DNA of 64,000 bases, from contig NZ_PKQP01000009.1 of NCBI RefSeq assembly GCF_002887735.1, positions 124,001 to 188,000 of the forward strand. The letters are read 5' to 3'. The first letter of the stretch is position 1; every line of letters begins with the position of its first letter. Of the stretch, positions 35,923 to 45,773 are shown piece by piece. This DNA is from Stenotrophomonas bentonitica. GTDB lineage: Bacteria > Pseudomonadota > Gammaproteobacteria > Xanthomonadales > Xanthomonadaceae. The position numbers were made by a program, and so were the translations under genes. A model generated the notes under the pieces. It saw only the letters and a program-made list of their open reading frames with translations. It was not told the DNA's origin and did not search any database.

Positions 35923-37853
35923 GTCGGCAGCGGCCTGCCGGGCGGGTCGGCGTGCTGCTCATTGCGCTTTTTGCGGTGGCGGCGACTCACGCAGCGCCGG
36001 CCCTGCTGGACGCGCCGTTCACCGACCACATGGTGGTGCAGCGCGACCGCCCGATTGCCGTATGGGGCGCGGCGGCACCGGGCGCACGGGTGGACCTGCA
36101 GCTGGCCGGGCATGCGCAACGCGTGCGCGCCGATCGCAGCGGCCGCTGGCAGGCGACCCTGCCCGCGTTGCCGGCCGGCGGCCCGCATGTGTTGAACGTG
36201 GCCTCGCAGGGGCGGCAACAGCGCGTGGATGACGTGCTCATCGGTGACGTGTGGCTGTGCAGTGGCCAATCCAACATGGCCCTGCCGGTAGAGCGCACGC
36301 TGGACGCTCGCGCCGAAGTGGCGGCAGCCACCCACGGTCGCATCCGCCTGCTGCAGATTCCCACCCAGGACAGCGCGGTGCCGAGGCAGCGCTTCGCGGA
36401 TGTACCGCAGTGGCAGCCCGCCACGCCCGACACCGTGCGGGGGTTTTCGGCCACCTGTTACTACTTCGCGCGCGAACTGCAACGCGACGTGGATGTGCCG
36501 ATGGGGCTGATCAATGCGTCGTGGAACGGGTCGCGCATCGAGGCCTGGACACGCGCCGATGCGCTGCGCCGGGTCGATGGGCAGGCGCCGGCCCTGGCCG
36601 TGCTGGACCAGTACGCGCAGGACCCGGCGGCGGCACTGGTGGCCTGGGGCGCGCAGTGGGAACAGGCCTGGCAGCGCGATAGTGCCGATATGCGCCAGCC
36701 ATGGCGCGTTGACGATACCGGTCCCTGGCAGAGGGCGTCCCCCACGACGGCGTGGGTTGCGCCGGCACTGGCCGACCACCTTGGCATGGGCTGGTACCGC
36801 ACCACGCTGCAGCTTGACGCCGCGCAGGCCGGGCAGCCCAGCGTGCTGGAGTTGGGGCGGATCGACGAACTGGACACCACCTGGATCAACGGTCGCATCG
36901 TGGGCAGCAGCTTCGGTGCCGGGCTGGCGCGACGCTATGTGCTGCCGGCCGGCACGCTGCACGCCGGTGCGAACACGCTGGTGGTCAACGTGCTCAACAC
37001 GTATCGCGAAGGGGGCCTGCCGGTGGAGCCGCGCGCACTGGGGTTGGCTGACGGGTCACGCCTGCCGCTTGCCGGCCCGTGGGACTACCAGACAGTACCG
37101 GCAGCCCAGCGCATGCCACCGACCGCGCCATGGCTGTCGTCGTGGGGCATGGGCACCCTCCACAACGGCATGGTGGCGCCGCTGGCCGGGTATGGCCTGC
37201 GGGGCGCGCTGTGGTACCAGGGGGAATCCAATACTTTCGAGGCTGGGGCCTATGCCGCGAAATTGGCCGCCTATCGAACCAGCCTGCGCACCAGCTTCGG
37301 CAGCACGCTGCCGCTGCTGGTAGTGCAGTTGGCCGGCTTCGGCCCGGCGCCGTTGCAACCAGAGGCCAGCGACTGGGCGCAGCTACGGGAGGCGCAGCGC
37401 AGGGTTGTGGCGGCCGATCCGCACGCGGCGCTGGTGGTGGCGCTGGATATCGGCGAGCACGACGACCTGCACCCGGCCAACAAGCAGGCAGTGGGGCAAC
37501 GCCTGGCGCGTGCCGCGCTTCATCTGGCCTACGCCGATCCTGCGCCAGCGTCCGGGCCGGTGCCGGTGCAGGCACGCCGCGGTGGCAACGGCGTGCGTGT
37601 TGCCTTTGCCGACATCGAGAGCGGACTGGTCGCTCACGGAGGACTGTCGCCGGTCGGTTTTGAACTCTGCGGGGATACCCAGGCCAGCTGCCGCTACGCG
37701 CAGGCGCATATAGACGGCAACGACGTGGTGCTTGAGGCTGACGGCGCAGGGCAGGTCACCCGGGTCCGGTATGGATGGGCGGGCAGCCCGGTCATTACGC
37801 TCTACGACCGCAACGGCTTGCCCGCCGGGCCGTTCGAGGTGCCCATCCGGTAG
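35919..37853 (+). CDS. Secreted sialate O-acetylesterase-like protein (SASA family)
   Basis: 644 residues from GTG 35919, which overlaps the previous stop (GTGA). The signal peptide reads VGVLLIALFAVAATHA. The SGNH/SASA catalytic blocks are LCSGQSNMALPVE (nucleophile Ser), LWYQGESNTFEA and IGEHDDLHPANK (Asp-x-x-His). A beta-sandwich insertion lies in the middle. Such enzymes remove O-acetyl groups from sialic acids or from plant glycans; in this operon an acetylated galactose-rich polymer is the more probable substrate. Last gene of the run. Confidence 0.85.
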   Translation: MSRQRPAGRVGVLLIALFAVAATHAAPALLDAPFTDHMVVQRDRPIAVWGAAAPGARVDLQLAGHAQRVRADRSGRWQATLPALPAGGPHVLNVASQGRQQRVDDVLIGDVWLCSGQSNMALPVERTLDARAEVAAATHGRIRLLQIPTQDSAVPRQRFADVPQWQPATPDTVRGFSATCYYFARELQRDVDVPMGLINASWNGSRIEAWTRADALRRVDGQAPALAVLDQYAQDPAAALVAWGAQWEQAWQRDSADMRQPWRVDDTGPWQRASPTTAWVAPALADHLGMGWYRTTLQLDAAQAGQPSVLELGRIDELDTTWINGRIVGSSFGAGLARRYVLPAGTLHAGANTLVVNVLNTYREGGLPVEPRALGLADGSRLPLAGPWDYQTVPAAQRMPPTAPWLSSWGMGTLHNGMVAPLAGYGLRGALWYQGESNTFEAGAYAAKLAAYRTSLRTSFGSTLPLLVVQLAGFGPAPLQPEASDWAQLREAQRRVVAADPHAALVVALDIGEHDDLHPANKQAVGQRLARAALHLAYADPAPASGPVPVQARRGGNGVRVAFADIESGLVAHGGLSPVGFELCGDTQASCRYAQAHIDGNDVVLEADGAGQVTRVRYGWAGSPVITLYDRNGLPAGPFEVPIR

Positions 37854-37956
37854 CGCCCGCGTTGCATATGGCCTTGAGAAGATAACCCTCTCTGATGTGC
37901 TCGAACGGTTTCTGCAGCCGCCGTGGCGTGTCGCCGCGGCCGGCTGATCCCATAGG

Positions 37957-39177
37957 TCAACGCACCGCCGCAATCGCCCGCGTACGCGCTTTGGCCAGCG
38001 CTTCACCCACAGCCGGTCCCTTCAGGTGGGTGAGGTCCAGGTCGCGCGCTTGGATCGCCAGCGCCGCCTGGTGCAGGCGCGTGAGCGTTTCGCCCTGCGG
38101 ATAATCGCTGTCTTCAAACCCCAGCCGGCCACGCTTGTCGGCCTCGCAGCACAGCGCGATCTGCGCGATCCGCTCCGGGCGGCGGAAGCCGTCGCAGCGG
38201 GCCAGCAGTTCCAGCACGGTGGCATCGCGCAGTTCGTCGATGCGGTGCACGTTGAGATGATCGCGGCAGACCGCTTCGGCCAACTGGCGGTGATCGACCG
38301 GCACCTTCAAGCGCTCGGCCAGGGCACGCAGTGGGGCCACCCCGCGCTGCTCATGCATGATGTGGCGCGGCCATTCCTCTGGCGGGGTCAGGCCCTTCCC
38401 GAGGTCGTGGGTCAGCGCGGCGAAGCCGATCAGGTCATCGCCCGGTGCCAGCTGCGCGGCCAGGTCGCTGACCATTTCCTGGTGCACGCCGGTATCCACT
38501 TCGGGGTGGAACTCCGCGCGCTGCGGCACCCCATACAGTGCTTCCAGCTCGGGCAGGATCGGGCCCAGTGCATGGGCATCATGCAGCGTGCGCAGGAAGG
38601 CGGACGGCCGCGCGGAGGCGAGGGCGCGTCGCAGCTCCTGCCAGACACGTTCGGGCACCAGTGCCTCAAGCTCACCGCTGGCGGCGATCTGCTGCATAAG
38701 GGCCATCGTCTCCTCGGCCACGGTGAAGCCGAGCGGGGCGAAGCGCGCCATGAAGCGGGCCGCACGCAGCACGCGCAGCGGATCTTCGATGAAGGCCGGG
38801 CCGACGTGGCGCAGCACGCGTTGCTCGATATCCCGCACGCCGCCATAGGGATCCACCAACGTGCCGGTGGCCTCGTCGCAGGCGATGGCGTTGATGGTGA
38901 AGTCGCGGCGCTGCAGGTCTTCTTCCAGCGTCACCGACGGGTCCGCATCGACCACGAAACCGCGGTAGCCGCGTCCGGATTTGCGCTCGGTGCGGGCCAG
39001 CGCATATTCCTCGCCGCTGTCCGGATGCAGGAACACCGGGAAATCACGGCCCACGGCCTTGTAGCCCTGCGCTTCCATCTGCGCCTGGGTGGCCCCGACG
39101 ACAACCCAGTCGCGGTCGCCGGGGGAACGCTGCAAGAGGCGGTCGCGCACGGCGCCGCCAACCAGATAGATTTTCAT
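37957..39177 (-). CDS. cca: Multifunctional tRNA nucleotidyltransferase (CCA-adding)
   Basis: 406 residues. N-terminal class II nucleotidyltransferase site [12 protein letters not shown] with [11 protein letters not shown], then [10 protein letters not shown] and [12 protein letters not shown]. The C-terminal half carries an HD domain (ALTHDLGKG), giving the length of the multifunctional gammaproteobacterial enzyme with added phosphohydrolase activity. It builds or repairs the 3' CCA of tRNAs. The ATG at 39177 starts at the family N-terminus. It ends convergent to the esterase gene. Confidence 0.95.
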   Translation of the reverse strand: MKIYLVGGAVRDRLLQRSPGDRDWVVVGATQAQMEAQGYKAVGRDFPVFLHPDSGEEYALARTERKSGRGYRGFVVDADPSVTLEEDLQRRDFTINAIACDEATGTLVDPYGGVRDIEQRVLRHVGPAFIEDPLRVLRAARFMARFAPLGFTVAEETMALMQQIAASGELEALVPERVWQELRRALASARPSAFLRTLHDAHALGPILPELEALYGVPQRAEFHPEVDTGVHQEMVSDLAAQLAPGDDLIGFAALTHDLGKGLTPPEEWPRHIMHEQRGVAPLRALAERLKVPVDHRQLAEAVCRDHLNVHRIDELRDATVLELLARCDGFRRPERIAQIALCCEADKRGRLGFEDSDYPQGETLTRLHQAALAIQARDLDLTHLKGPAVGEALAKARTRAIAAVR

Positions 39178-39236
39178 GTGCCCATGATGCCGCAGTGGAC
39201 CAAGGCCACGCCAACCGGTTCGCATACCGGAGCCGG

Positions 39237-41213
39237 TCAGTCGCCACCCTTGTCGGCATTGGCCGCGCAGGCGAAGGTCTTGCGCTTGACCTGCAGACGG
39301 CCGTTCATGCGGTCGGTCACCGGCAGCGCATCGCCGTTCAAGCGCCAGTCGTAGATCACGCTGAAGGCCAGGATGCGCGCGACATACTCGCGGGTTTCCT
39401 TGTAGCTGATGGTCTCGATCCAGATGTCCGGATCGAACCCCGGGCGCTGCGACTGCCAGCGGGCGGTCGGGGTCGGGCCGGCGTTGTAGGCGGCGATGGT
39501 GACGTAGGGCAGGCCCTCGTATTTGTTCATCAGCTGGCGCAGGTAGGCGGTGCCGATGGCGATGTTGGTGTCCGGATCGTAGAGGCTGGCGGCACCCCCG
39601 TAGTTGGTCAGGCCGATCGACTTGGCCACGGCCGCGCCGGTCGCCGGCAGCACCTGCATCAGGCCCATCGCGTTGGCGGGCGAGCGCGCCTTCGGGTTGA
39701 AGATGCTTTCGGCGCGGATCTCCGCGGCCACCCAGGCCGGGTCGATCGCGTTGCGCGCCGATTCGCGGCGGATGCTGTCATCGTGGTGCAGCGGGAAGCG
39801 CAGCGAATACAGGCGCTGCTCGTCCGGGGTCTTGCCGAGCGAGAACACCGCACGGTCGAACCAGCCGTTGTCGCGCGCCACTTCCACGGCCAGGCGACGC
39901 TGCGTGTTGTCGTAGCGGCTCAGCGCGTCGTTCCACTCGGCCACGGCCCAGCCGGCACGCTCGATCTTGAACAGTTCCATGGCCCGCACGATCGCCGGGT
40001 CACGGGCGACTGCCGCCTGCGCCTGGGCACTGTCATTGGGTTCCCACGGGCACAGCGTGTAGTTCTGGCCGAGCTGGTCGGCCGCCAGGAAGCCATGGAA
40101 GGTGGCCGCGCGGGCTGCCTCACGGAAGGCGGCCTGCGCCTCGCTGCGCTTGCCGGTTTTGTCCAGCATGCGCGCTTCGAAATAACGCCAGCGCGAGTCG
40201 GCCCGCTGGGTGGGGCCCATCTTGCGGATGGCGGTCAGCGCCGCCGGCCAGTCGCCGCGCGACAGCGCCTCACGTGCGCGCCACTCGTGCAGGCGTTCGT
40301 CGTAGGCGGACTCGGGCACTGCATTGAGGCGGCGGGCGGATTCGGGACCGTAGGAAGCCACCGTCCACAGCGCGATCTGATACAGCACCTGCGCGCGCTG
40401 GGCGGCGCTCAGCTGCAGGGCGTCGGCGTACTGCGGCAGCTGCTGCTCGGTCGCACCCGGGTCGGCCTTGGCCAGCTTGGCCAGGCCGTCAGTGGCGATG
40501 CGGCGGCTGCGCTCGTTGCGCGGCCAGTTCAAGGCGCTGGCGTTGGGCCTGTCGACGAAGGCGGCATAGGTGTTGGCCAACGCCAGGTCGGCAGCGGGCA
40601 GGCCGCGCGCGGCGCTGCGCATCACCGCCGGCTGCTGCTCATCGGCAGCGGCATCGATGCGCGCCCAGCGCAGTTCGGCGTTCATGCCGCCCTTGGCGTC
40701 CAGCACCGCGAACACCGGATCGCAGGCATCGGGCAGCGATTTGCCGGTACTGCGCCAGATCGCCTGCGCCTCGCTGACCCACTGCGCATCGGCCTTGCCG
40801 GTAGCCTGGCGTGCGTTGAGCTGGGCGCAGCGCAGGCCGACGTTGGTCGTGTCGGTCCAGTTGGCGAGCAGCGTCGGCCAATCCTGGCGCCGCGCCACCG
40901 CGGGCAGCCATACGTTGCGGAAGCTGGTGGCCACCGCCTGGCCGTTGTAGCGCTTCAGGAAATCCTGCGCCTGCACGTTGCTGACGGTATCGATGTTGCG
41001 CCGCAGGTTGGCGAATTCGACCCAGCCATACAGCGGGTGCCTGCTCAGTGCCGCCGCCTGGGCAGGATCGAACTGGCCGCGCTCGGCATTGTCGATCACG
41101 GCCTTGAGCTGCGCGCGCTGGGCATCCAGGTTCTGGGCATCGGCCACCGGGCTGACCCCGGTGCAGGCCAGCAGGACGGTCGCGCTGAAGAAATACAGGG
41201 GAAGTCGAGTCAT
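39237..41213 (-). CDS. slt: Soluble lytic murein transglycosylase, possibly a lipoprotein
   Basis: 658 residues. A long superhelical alpha domain (about 40-450) leads to the C-terminal lysozyme-like domain with catalytic Glu in [13 protein letters not shown] and the signature [13 protein letters not shown], then [12 protein letters not shown] and [13 protein letters not shown]. It cleaves peptidoglycan with 1,6-anhydro product. The signal sequence ends in LLAC-T, matching a lipobox, so it may be lipid-anchored rather than freely soluble. It lies 59 bases upstream of cca on the same strand and may be cotranscribed. Confidence 0.9.
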   Translation of the reverse strand: MTRLPLYFFSATVLLACTGVSPVADAQNLDAQRAQLKAVIDNAERGQFDPAQAAALSRHPLYGWVEFANLRRNIDTVSNVQAQDFLKRYNGQAVATSFRNVWLPAVARRQDWPTLLANWTDTTNVGLRCAQLNARQATGKADAQWVSEAQAIWRSTGKSLPDACDPVFAVLDAKGGMNAELRWARIDAAADEQQPAVMRSAARGLPAADLALANTYAAFVDRPNASALNWPRNERSRRIATDGLAKLAKADPGATEQQLPQYADALQLSAAQRAQVLYQIALWTVASYGPESARRLNAVPESAYDERLHEWRAREALSRGDWPAALTAIRKMGPTQRADSRWRYFEARMLDKTGKRSEAQAAFREAARAATFHGFLAADQLGQNYTLCPWEPNDSAQAQAAVARDPAIVRAMELFKIERAGWAVAEWNDALSRYDNTQRRLAVEVARDNGWFDRAVFSLGKTPDEQRLYSLRFPLHHDDSIRRESARNAIDPAWVAAEIRAESIFNPKARSPANAMGLMQVLPATGAAVAKSIGLTNYGGAASLYDPDTNIAIGTAYLRQLMNKYEGLPYVTIAAYNAGPTPTARWQSQRPGFDPDIWIETISYKETREYVARILAFSVIYDWRLNGDALPVTDRMNGRLQVKRKTFACAANADKGGD

Positions 41214-41757
41214 GCCGGAAAGCATAACGGCGCGGGGTGAAAGGGAGTGAGGGCAAGCCGACTCGAGGATGAACAGCTGCCGCTTAGGCGCGCCATTCGC
41301 ATCACCGTTCCATCGCTCCACGGGTGACCACGGACGTGGGAAGCACGTGCCGATCGCGATCCCACCGCATCATGGGCGGTGTAGCACGTGGATGCCCGTG
41401 CGGGCGACGTTCAACGGCTGCGCACTGAAGCCGATTCCGACGCGCTGGATGGCGCAAATGCCAAGGTTCCGGTCGCCACCCGAATCCTGGCATCAAGCGG
41501 ATGGCGTTCGCGCAGCAGCGGCACGACGCCCGCCTTGGATGCCTTCAACGACCCTTGAAAACAGCGACATTTGCGTTCCTACGCGTCGCACGGGAGATGC
41601 CTCCATAGCTGGACCCTGCGCAGTCGGTTTTGTCGAATTCCCGTGAAAGCGAGGCGCACGTCACTCCTTCACATTTACAGGTTGTTTACAAAGGAGACGC
41701 TGCCGCCATGCAGGGGGCGCGGCAGCCCAGCCCGACATTCCTTTGGAGAGAGAGCGA
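41214..41757. other. 544-bp region without a recognised gene
   Basis: Between slt and a TonB receptor. No REP copies. A 56-codon frame from GTG 41388 to 41558 has residue usage like a real protein (VDARAGDVQRLRTEAD) but no start signal and no recognised family, so it may be a gene remnant. The last 80 bases are AT-richer (TTTACAGGTTGTTTACAAAGG-like, near 41675-41695) and probably hold the receptor promoter. Confidence 0.5.
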
Positions 41758-44631
41758 ATGAACAACCCGCATCACCGCCCGCTGGCGGTTGCCGTATCGC
41801 TGTGCCTGCTGCTGGCTGCGCCGGCCTTGGCCAGCACGCAGGACGCGCCCCGCAGCACGACCGATCTGGACCGGGTGGAAGTGACCGGCAGCCGCATCAA
41901 GCGGGCCGAGGTGGAAGGGCAGGTGCCGATCCAGACCCTCACCCGCACCGAGATCGAACGTACCGGCCTGACCTCGATCGGCGATGTGCTGCAGCAGCTG
42001 ACCGGCTCCGGTTCGGCGCTCAATGCGAAGTTCAATTCCTCGGGCAACTTCGGCTTCCCGCCGGATGGCAGCGGGGTGGGCGCGGGCTCGGCCCAGGTCG
42101 ATCTGCGGCACCTGGGTGCCAAGCGCGTGCTGGTGCTGGTCGACGGCATCCGGTGGGTCAACGAATCCTCCGCCTCCGGCGTGGGCGCGGCGACAGACTT
42201 GAACACCATCCCGCTGGCCATCGTCGAGCGCATCGAAGTACTCGAAGACGGCGCGTCGTCGCTGTACGGCTCCGACGCCATCGCCGGTGTGGTCAACATC
42301 ATCACCCGCCGAGAATTCGACGGCGCGCAGGTGACGATGAATTACGGCGAGTACACCAAGGGCGATGGCACCCAGAAGGGCGTGGACCTGGCCTGGGGCA
42401 CCAGCGGTGACCGCTACACCCTGTTCCTGGGGGCGAGCTGGACCAAGCAGGACCCGGTGTATGCGCGCGATCGCGAGCAGTCGCGCTTCCCGATTCCCGG
42501 CACCGGGCTGGCCTTCGGCAGCGGTGGCATTCCGCAGGGACGCTTCTCTTTCGTCGACCCCAACACCGGTGCGAAGCAGGACATCGTGCCCAATACCGGC
42601 GTAAGCAGCCCGCGTTACGACGGCAGCGCCGGCTGCACCCGCAGCGATGACTACCACTGCTTCACCTCGGCCGACCGGTTCAACTTCGCCGAGTACAACA
42701 TGGTGCTCACGCCGTCCGAGCGGAAGGGCATCTTCGGCCAGTTCCGCTTCGACCTCACCGATGACATCCAGTGGTACATCAAGGCACTGGGCAACCGTCG
42801 CGAGTCCACCAACCAGGCCGCACCGGAGCCGCTGTTCTTCGGGCCCGATGGCGCCACCGGTAATCCGCTGGCGGACAACATCGTCGTCTCCGGGCTCAAT
42901 CCCTACAACCCGTTCGGCTTCGATCTGGTCGCCTCGGGCAACATGAGCCTGATCGGCCGTCGCCCGGTCGAAGGCGGCGCGCGCGTGTTCGAGCAGGAGG
43001 TCAATACCCAGTACTTCGCCACCGGCCTGGTCGGCCAGTTCCAGGCCGCCGACCGCAGCTGGTTCTGGGACCTCAACGGCATGTACAGCAAGAACAAGGC
43101 CGAGCAGACCAACTACGGCAGCTACGACATCTACAAGGTCAACATGGCGCTGGGTGATCCCGCGTTGTGTGCGGCCACGCCCGGCTGCGTACCGTTGAAC
43201 ATCTTCGGTGGCGTCGGCTCGATCACCCCGGAGATGCTGCGCTGGATCCAGCCGGTGGTGCGCGACCGCAGCCAGAACGAGTTGAGCCTGTTCACCGCCA
43301 ACCTGAGCAGCGAACTGTTCACCCTGCCGGCCGGCCCGGTCTCCTTCGCCACCGGCTATGAATACCGCAAGTACGAGGGCCGCTACGATCCGGATCCGCT
43401 GACCGTGATCGGCCACTACAACGGCGTGCCGTCGTTGCCCACCTCCGGTTCCTACGATGTCAACGAGGCCTACCTGGAGCTGAGCGTGCCGATCTTCGCC
43501 AAGAGCGCGCTCGGCGAGAAGCTCGACCTGAGCCTGGCCGGTCGCTACTCGGACTACTCCACCTTTGGCGGCGAGTTCACCCCCAAGTACGGCCTGCGCT
43601 GGCAGGTGACCAATGACTTCGTGCTGCGCACCAGCTACGCCGAAGGCTTCCGCGCACCCTCCATCGGCGAGCTGTACGGCTCGGCCGCGCGCGCCGACCT
43701 GCAGCTGTTCGATCCCTGCTCGGTAGGGCTCGGCGGTACGCCGCCGCGCGGCAGTGCCGCCAACTGCGCCGCACTCGGCGTGCCGGACGGCTTCCAGCAG
43801 GCTAACTCGCAGATCTCGGTCACCACCGGCGGCAACGCAGAGCTGGATCCGGAGCGCTCGCGCAGCTTCAGCGCCGGCTTCGTGTGGAGCCCGTGGTTCG
43901 GCAGCAATGCGTCCTGGTCGGAGCGATTCGACGTGGAGGTGACGTTCTACCGCCACCACATCGAAGGTGCGATCCAGGCCATCAACGCGCAGACCCAGCT
44001 CGACCTGTGCGTGGATACGCTGGACCCGCTGTACTGCGACGGCATCACCCGTGCCGGCACCGGTGCGGTCAGCGGCTTCAACAACCGGCTGACCAACCTG
44101 GGGTCCATCAAGACCGATGGCTGGGACGTGGATCTGTTCTGGACCCTGCCGCAGACGGAGATCGGGCAGTTCAAGCTCGGTTGGCAGAACACCTTCGTCG
44201 GCCGCTATGAGGCATTGGGGGCAGCCGGCCAGAAGCAGCCGCAGGAGCCGGGTGTGGAAGTGGCCGACAGCTCGATCCCGGAGTGGACCAGCAATGCCAC
44301 GCTGAGCTGGAACCTGTCCAACTGGAACGCCTCCTGGACGGTGCGCCACATCTCCAAGCTCACCGAGGAGTGCGGCGATGTGGCCGCCTTCCCGATCTGC
44401 AGCAACCAGGCCGAAGGCACCAATGAACTGTCGGCCACCACCTTCCACGACATGCAGGTGGGCTACAAGGTCGACTGGATGAAGGGTCTTCAACTCAGCG
44501 CCGGCCTGAACAACGTGTTCGACAAGGATCCGCCGATCTGCCTGTCGTGCTCGCTCAACGGCTATGACGCGTCCACCTACGACATTCCGCGCGGGCGCTA
44601 CTGGTACGTGCGCGCGGACCTGCGGTTCTGA
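41758..44631 (+). CDS. TonB-dependent receptor (large, substrate unknown)
   Basis: 957 residues. Signal peptide [12 protein letters not shown]; TonB-box-like [21 protein letters not shown]; plug with [11 protein letters not shown] and [13 protein letters not shown]; barrel ending YVRADLRF. Two cysteine-rich loops ([10 protein letters not shown] and ICLSCS) are notable. The plug class is the GSRIKR group widespread in xanthomonads and sphingomonads, usually of unknown ligand. GGAGAG precedes the ATG. It stands alone; a strong hairpin follows. Confidence 0.87.
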   Translation: MNNPHHRPLAVAVSLCLLLAAPALASTQDAPRSTTDLDRVEVTGSRIKRAEVEGQVPIQTLTRTEIERTGLTSIGDVLQQLTGSGSALNAKFNSSGNFGFPPDGSGVGAGSAQVDLRHLGAKRVLVLVDGIRWVNESSASGVGAATDLNTIPLAIVERIEVLEDGASSLYGSDAIAGVVNIITRREFDGAQVTMNYGEYTKGDGTQKGVDLAWGTSGDRYTLFLGASWTKQDPVYARDREQSRFPIPGTGLAFGSGGIPQGRFSFVDPNTGAKQDIVPNTGVSSPRYDGSAGCTRSDDYHCFTSADRFNFAEYNMVLTPSERKGIFGQFRFDLTDDIQWYIKALGNRRESTNQAAPEPLFFGPDGATGNPLADNIVVSGLNPYNPFGFDLVASGNMSLIGRRPVEGGARVFEQEVNTQYFATGLVGQFQAADRSWFWDLNGMYSKNKAEQTNYGSYDIYKVNMALGDPALCAATPGCVPLNIFGGVGSITPEMLRWIQPVVRDRSQNELSLFTANLSSELFTLPAGPVSFATGYEYRKYEGRYDPDPLTVIGHYNGVPSLPTSGSYDVNEAYLELSVPIFAKSALGEKLDLSLAGRYSDYSTFGGEFTPKYGLRWQVTNDFVLRTSYAEGFRAPSIGELYGSAARADLQLFDPCSVGLGGTPPRGSAANCAALGVPDGFQQANSQISVTTGGNAELDPERSRSFSAGFVWSPWFGSNASWSERFDVEVTFYRHHIEGAIQAINAQTQLDLCVDTLDPLYCDGITRAGTGAVSGFNNRLTNLGSIKTDGWDVDLFWTLPQTEIGQFKLGWQNTFVGRYEALGAAGQKQPQEPGVEVADSSIPEWTSNATLSWNLSNWNASWTVRHISKLTEECGDVAAFPICSNQAEGTNELSATTFHDMQVGYKVDWMKGLQLSAGLNNVFDKDPPICLSCSLNGYDASTYDIPRGRYWYVRADLRF

Positions 44632-44656
44632 TCGCGGGCTGATGCGAAGGTGACAC

Positions 44657-44685
44657 ACCGGGGCGCCATCAGGGCGCCCCGGTGC
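44657..44685 (+). terminator. 12-bp hairpin after the TonB receptor
   Basis: CACCGGGGCGCC and its complement form a perfect 12-bp stem with loop ATCAG, 26 bases after the stop. There is no T-run, so termination may be rho-assisted. Confidence 0.6.
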
Positions 44686-44801
44686 CGGCTTGCAGCAGTG
44701 CCGGTCAGGCCCCGCTGCGTGCAGGGACGGACAAATGCGTTGCGCACACCGGCCACCGCGCGTGCCTGGCATGCCGGTGCTGTCTGCGTGAGGCATCATG
44801 G

Positions 44802-44827
44802 GGAGCCGGCCAGCGGCCGGCACTACC
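44802..44827. repeat. SMAG-like palindrome in the leader of the LysE-family gene
   Basis: A single copy reading GGAGCC to CACTACC ends 19 bases before the exporter start, so it is probably transcribed in the 5' leader. Confidence 0.8.
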
Positions 44828-44846
44828 TCTCCTGAACGGCATTGCC

Positions 44847-45473
44847 ATGAACCTGCATACCTGGTGGATCTTCGCCGTCACCGTGTTCGTCCTGTGCGGC
44901 ACGCCCGGCCCGAACATGCTGCACGTGATGACCCGCAGCGTGCGCGTGGGTTTCCGTCGCAGTATCGCCGCCATGGCCGGCTGCCTGACCGCGCTGGTAC
45001 TGGCCCTGGCGATCTCCGCCGCCGGGCTGGGCGCGGTGCTCAAGGCCTCGCCGATGGTGTTCGACGTGCTGCGCTACGCGGGCGTGGCGTACCTGGTGTA
45101 CCTGGGGATCAAGGCCTGGCGCGGCGGTGATGCGCCGATCGATGTGGGCAGCACCACGGCGCTGGTGCCCAGTTCACGTACCGTGCTGTTCCGCGATGGA
45201 TTCATCATCGGCATCAGCAACCCCAAGTTGCTGCTGTTCGCCTCGGCGTTCCTGCCGCAGTTCGTTGATCTCACCCAGCCGCAGCTGCCGCAGTTCGTGA
45301 TCCTGGTGGGCACCTTCGCGGTGATGGAGATGTTCTGGTACACGGTGTATGCCGCCGGTGGCCGCGGGCTGGCCGGGCATCTGGCCAAGCCGGGGCTGCG
45401 CAAGGTGTTCGACCGTGTGGTCGGCACGATCTTCATCGGGTTTGGACTGGCGCTGCTGCGCGCAAGGCCGTGA
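44847..45473 (+). CDS. LysE/RhtB-family amino acid exporter
   Basis: 208 residues with six hydrophobic helices. The N-terminal FVLCGTPGPNMLHVMTRSVRVGFRRS is the TPGP(N) signature of the LysE/RhtB family, followed by GVAYLVYLGIKAWRGG and GFIIGISNPKLLLFASAFLPQFV. Members export homoserine, threonine or related amino acids; the substrate cannot be read from the sequence. The ATG at 44847 gives the family N-terminus. Confidence 0.87.
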   Translation: MNLHTWWIFAVTVFVLCGTPGPNMLHVMTRSVRVGFRRSIAAMAGCLTALVLALAISAAGLGAVLKASPMVFDVLRYAGVAYLVYLGIKAWRGGDAPIDVGSTTALVPSSRTVLFRDGFIIGISNPKLLLFASAFLPQFVDLTQPQLPQFVILVGTFAVMEMFWYTVYAAGGRGLAGHLAKPGLRKVFDRVVGTIFIGFGLALLRARP

Positions 45474-45501
45474 TGATCTGGCGCTGCGCGCGCGGCGTTT
45501 A

Positions 45502-45688
45502 TGGTAGTGCCGGCCGCTGGCCGGCAACCAGGCAGGACCGTCATCGTTCATGAAGCTGCCGGCCGCTGGCCGGCAACCAGGCAGGACTTTCATCGTTCAT
45601 GAGGCTGCCGGCCAGCGGCCGGCACTACCGGGGCCCGGCGCTGGTGCTGCGCGCACGGCCTTGATGGTAGTGCCGGCCGCTGGCCGGC
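45502..45688. repeat. SMAG array of four copies with a tandem duplication
   Basis: Copies at 45502-45523, 45555-45574, 45603-45629 and 45667-45688 fill the gap between convergent genes. The spacers after the first two copies are near-identical (CAACCAGGCAGGAC then TCATCGTTCATGA), so one unit of about 53 bp was duplicated in tandem. Confidence 0.85.
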
Positions 45689-45720
45689 TCTCGACCCATC
45701 TGCCGGGTCCCCAAACACAG

Positions 45721-45743
45721 AGAGCCGGGCAATGCCCGGCTCT
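45721..45743. terminator. Convergent-gene hairpin
   Basis: AGAGCCGGGC, loop AAT, GCCCGGCTCT: a 10-bp perfect stem 30 bases from the siderophore-receptor stop. Read on the minus strand it is followed by a T/G-rich stretch. It probably terminates the leftward receptor gene and possibly both directions. Confidence 0.6.
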
Positions 45744-45773
45744 CCTTGGTGACGCGCTGCGATCAATGACCGA

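Noticed and set aside
41686-44823. A 1,045-codon minus-strand frame opposite a TonB receptor
   Set aside because: Same GC artefact; the plus-strand receptor has signal peptide, plug, barrel and ribosome site.
45502-45688. Possible CRISPR array
   Set aside because: Units are self-palindromic, alternate in orientation and have irregular, partly duplicated spacers. No cas genes are present.
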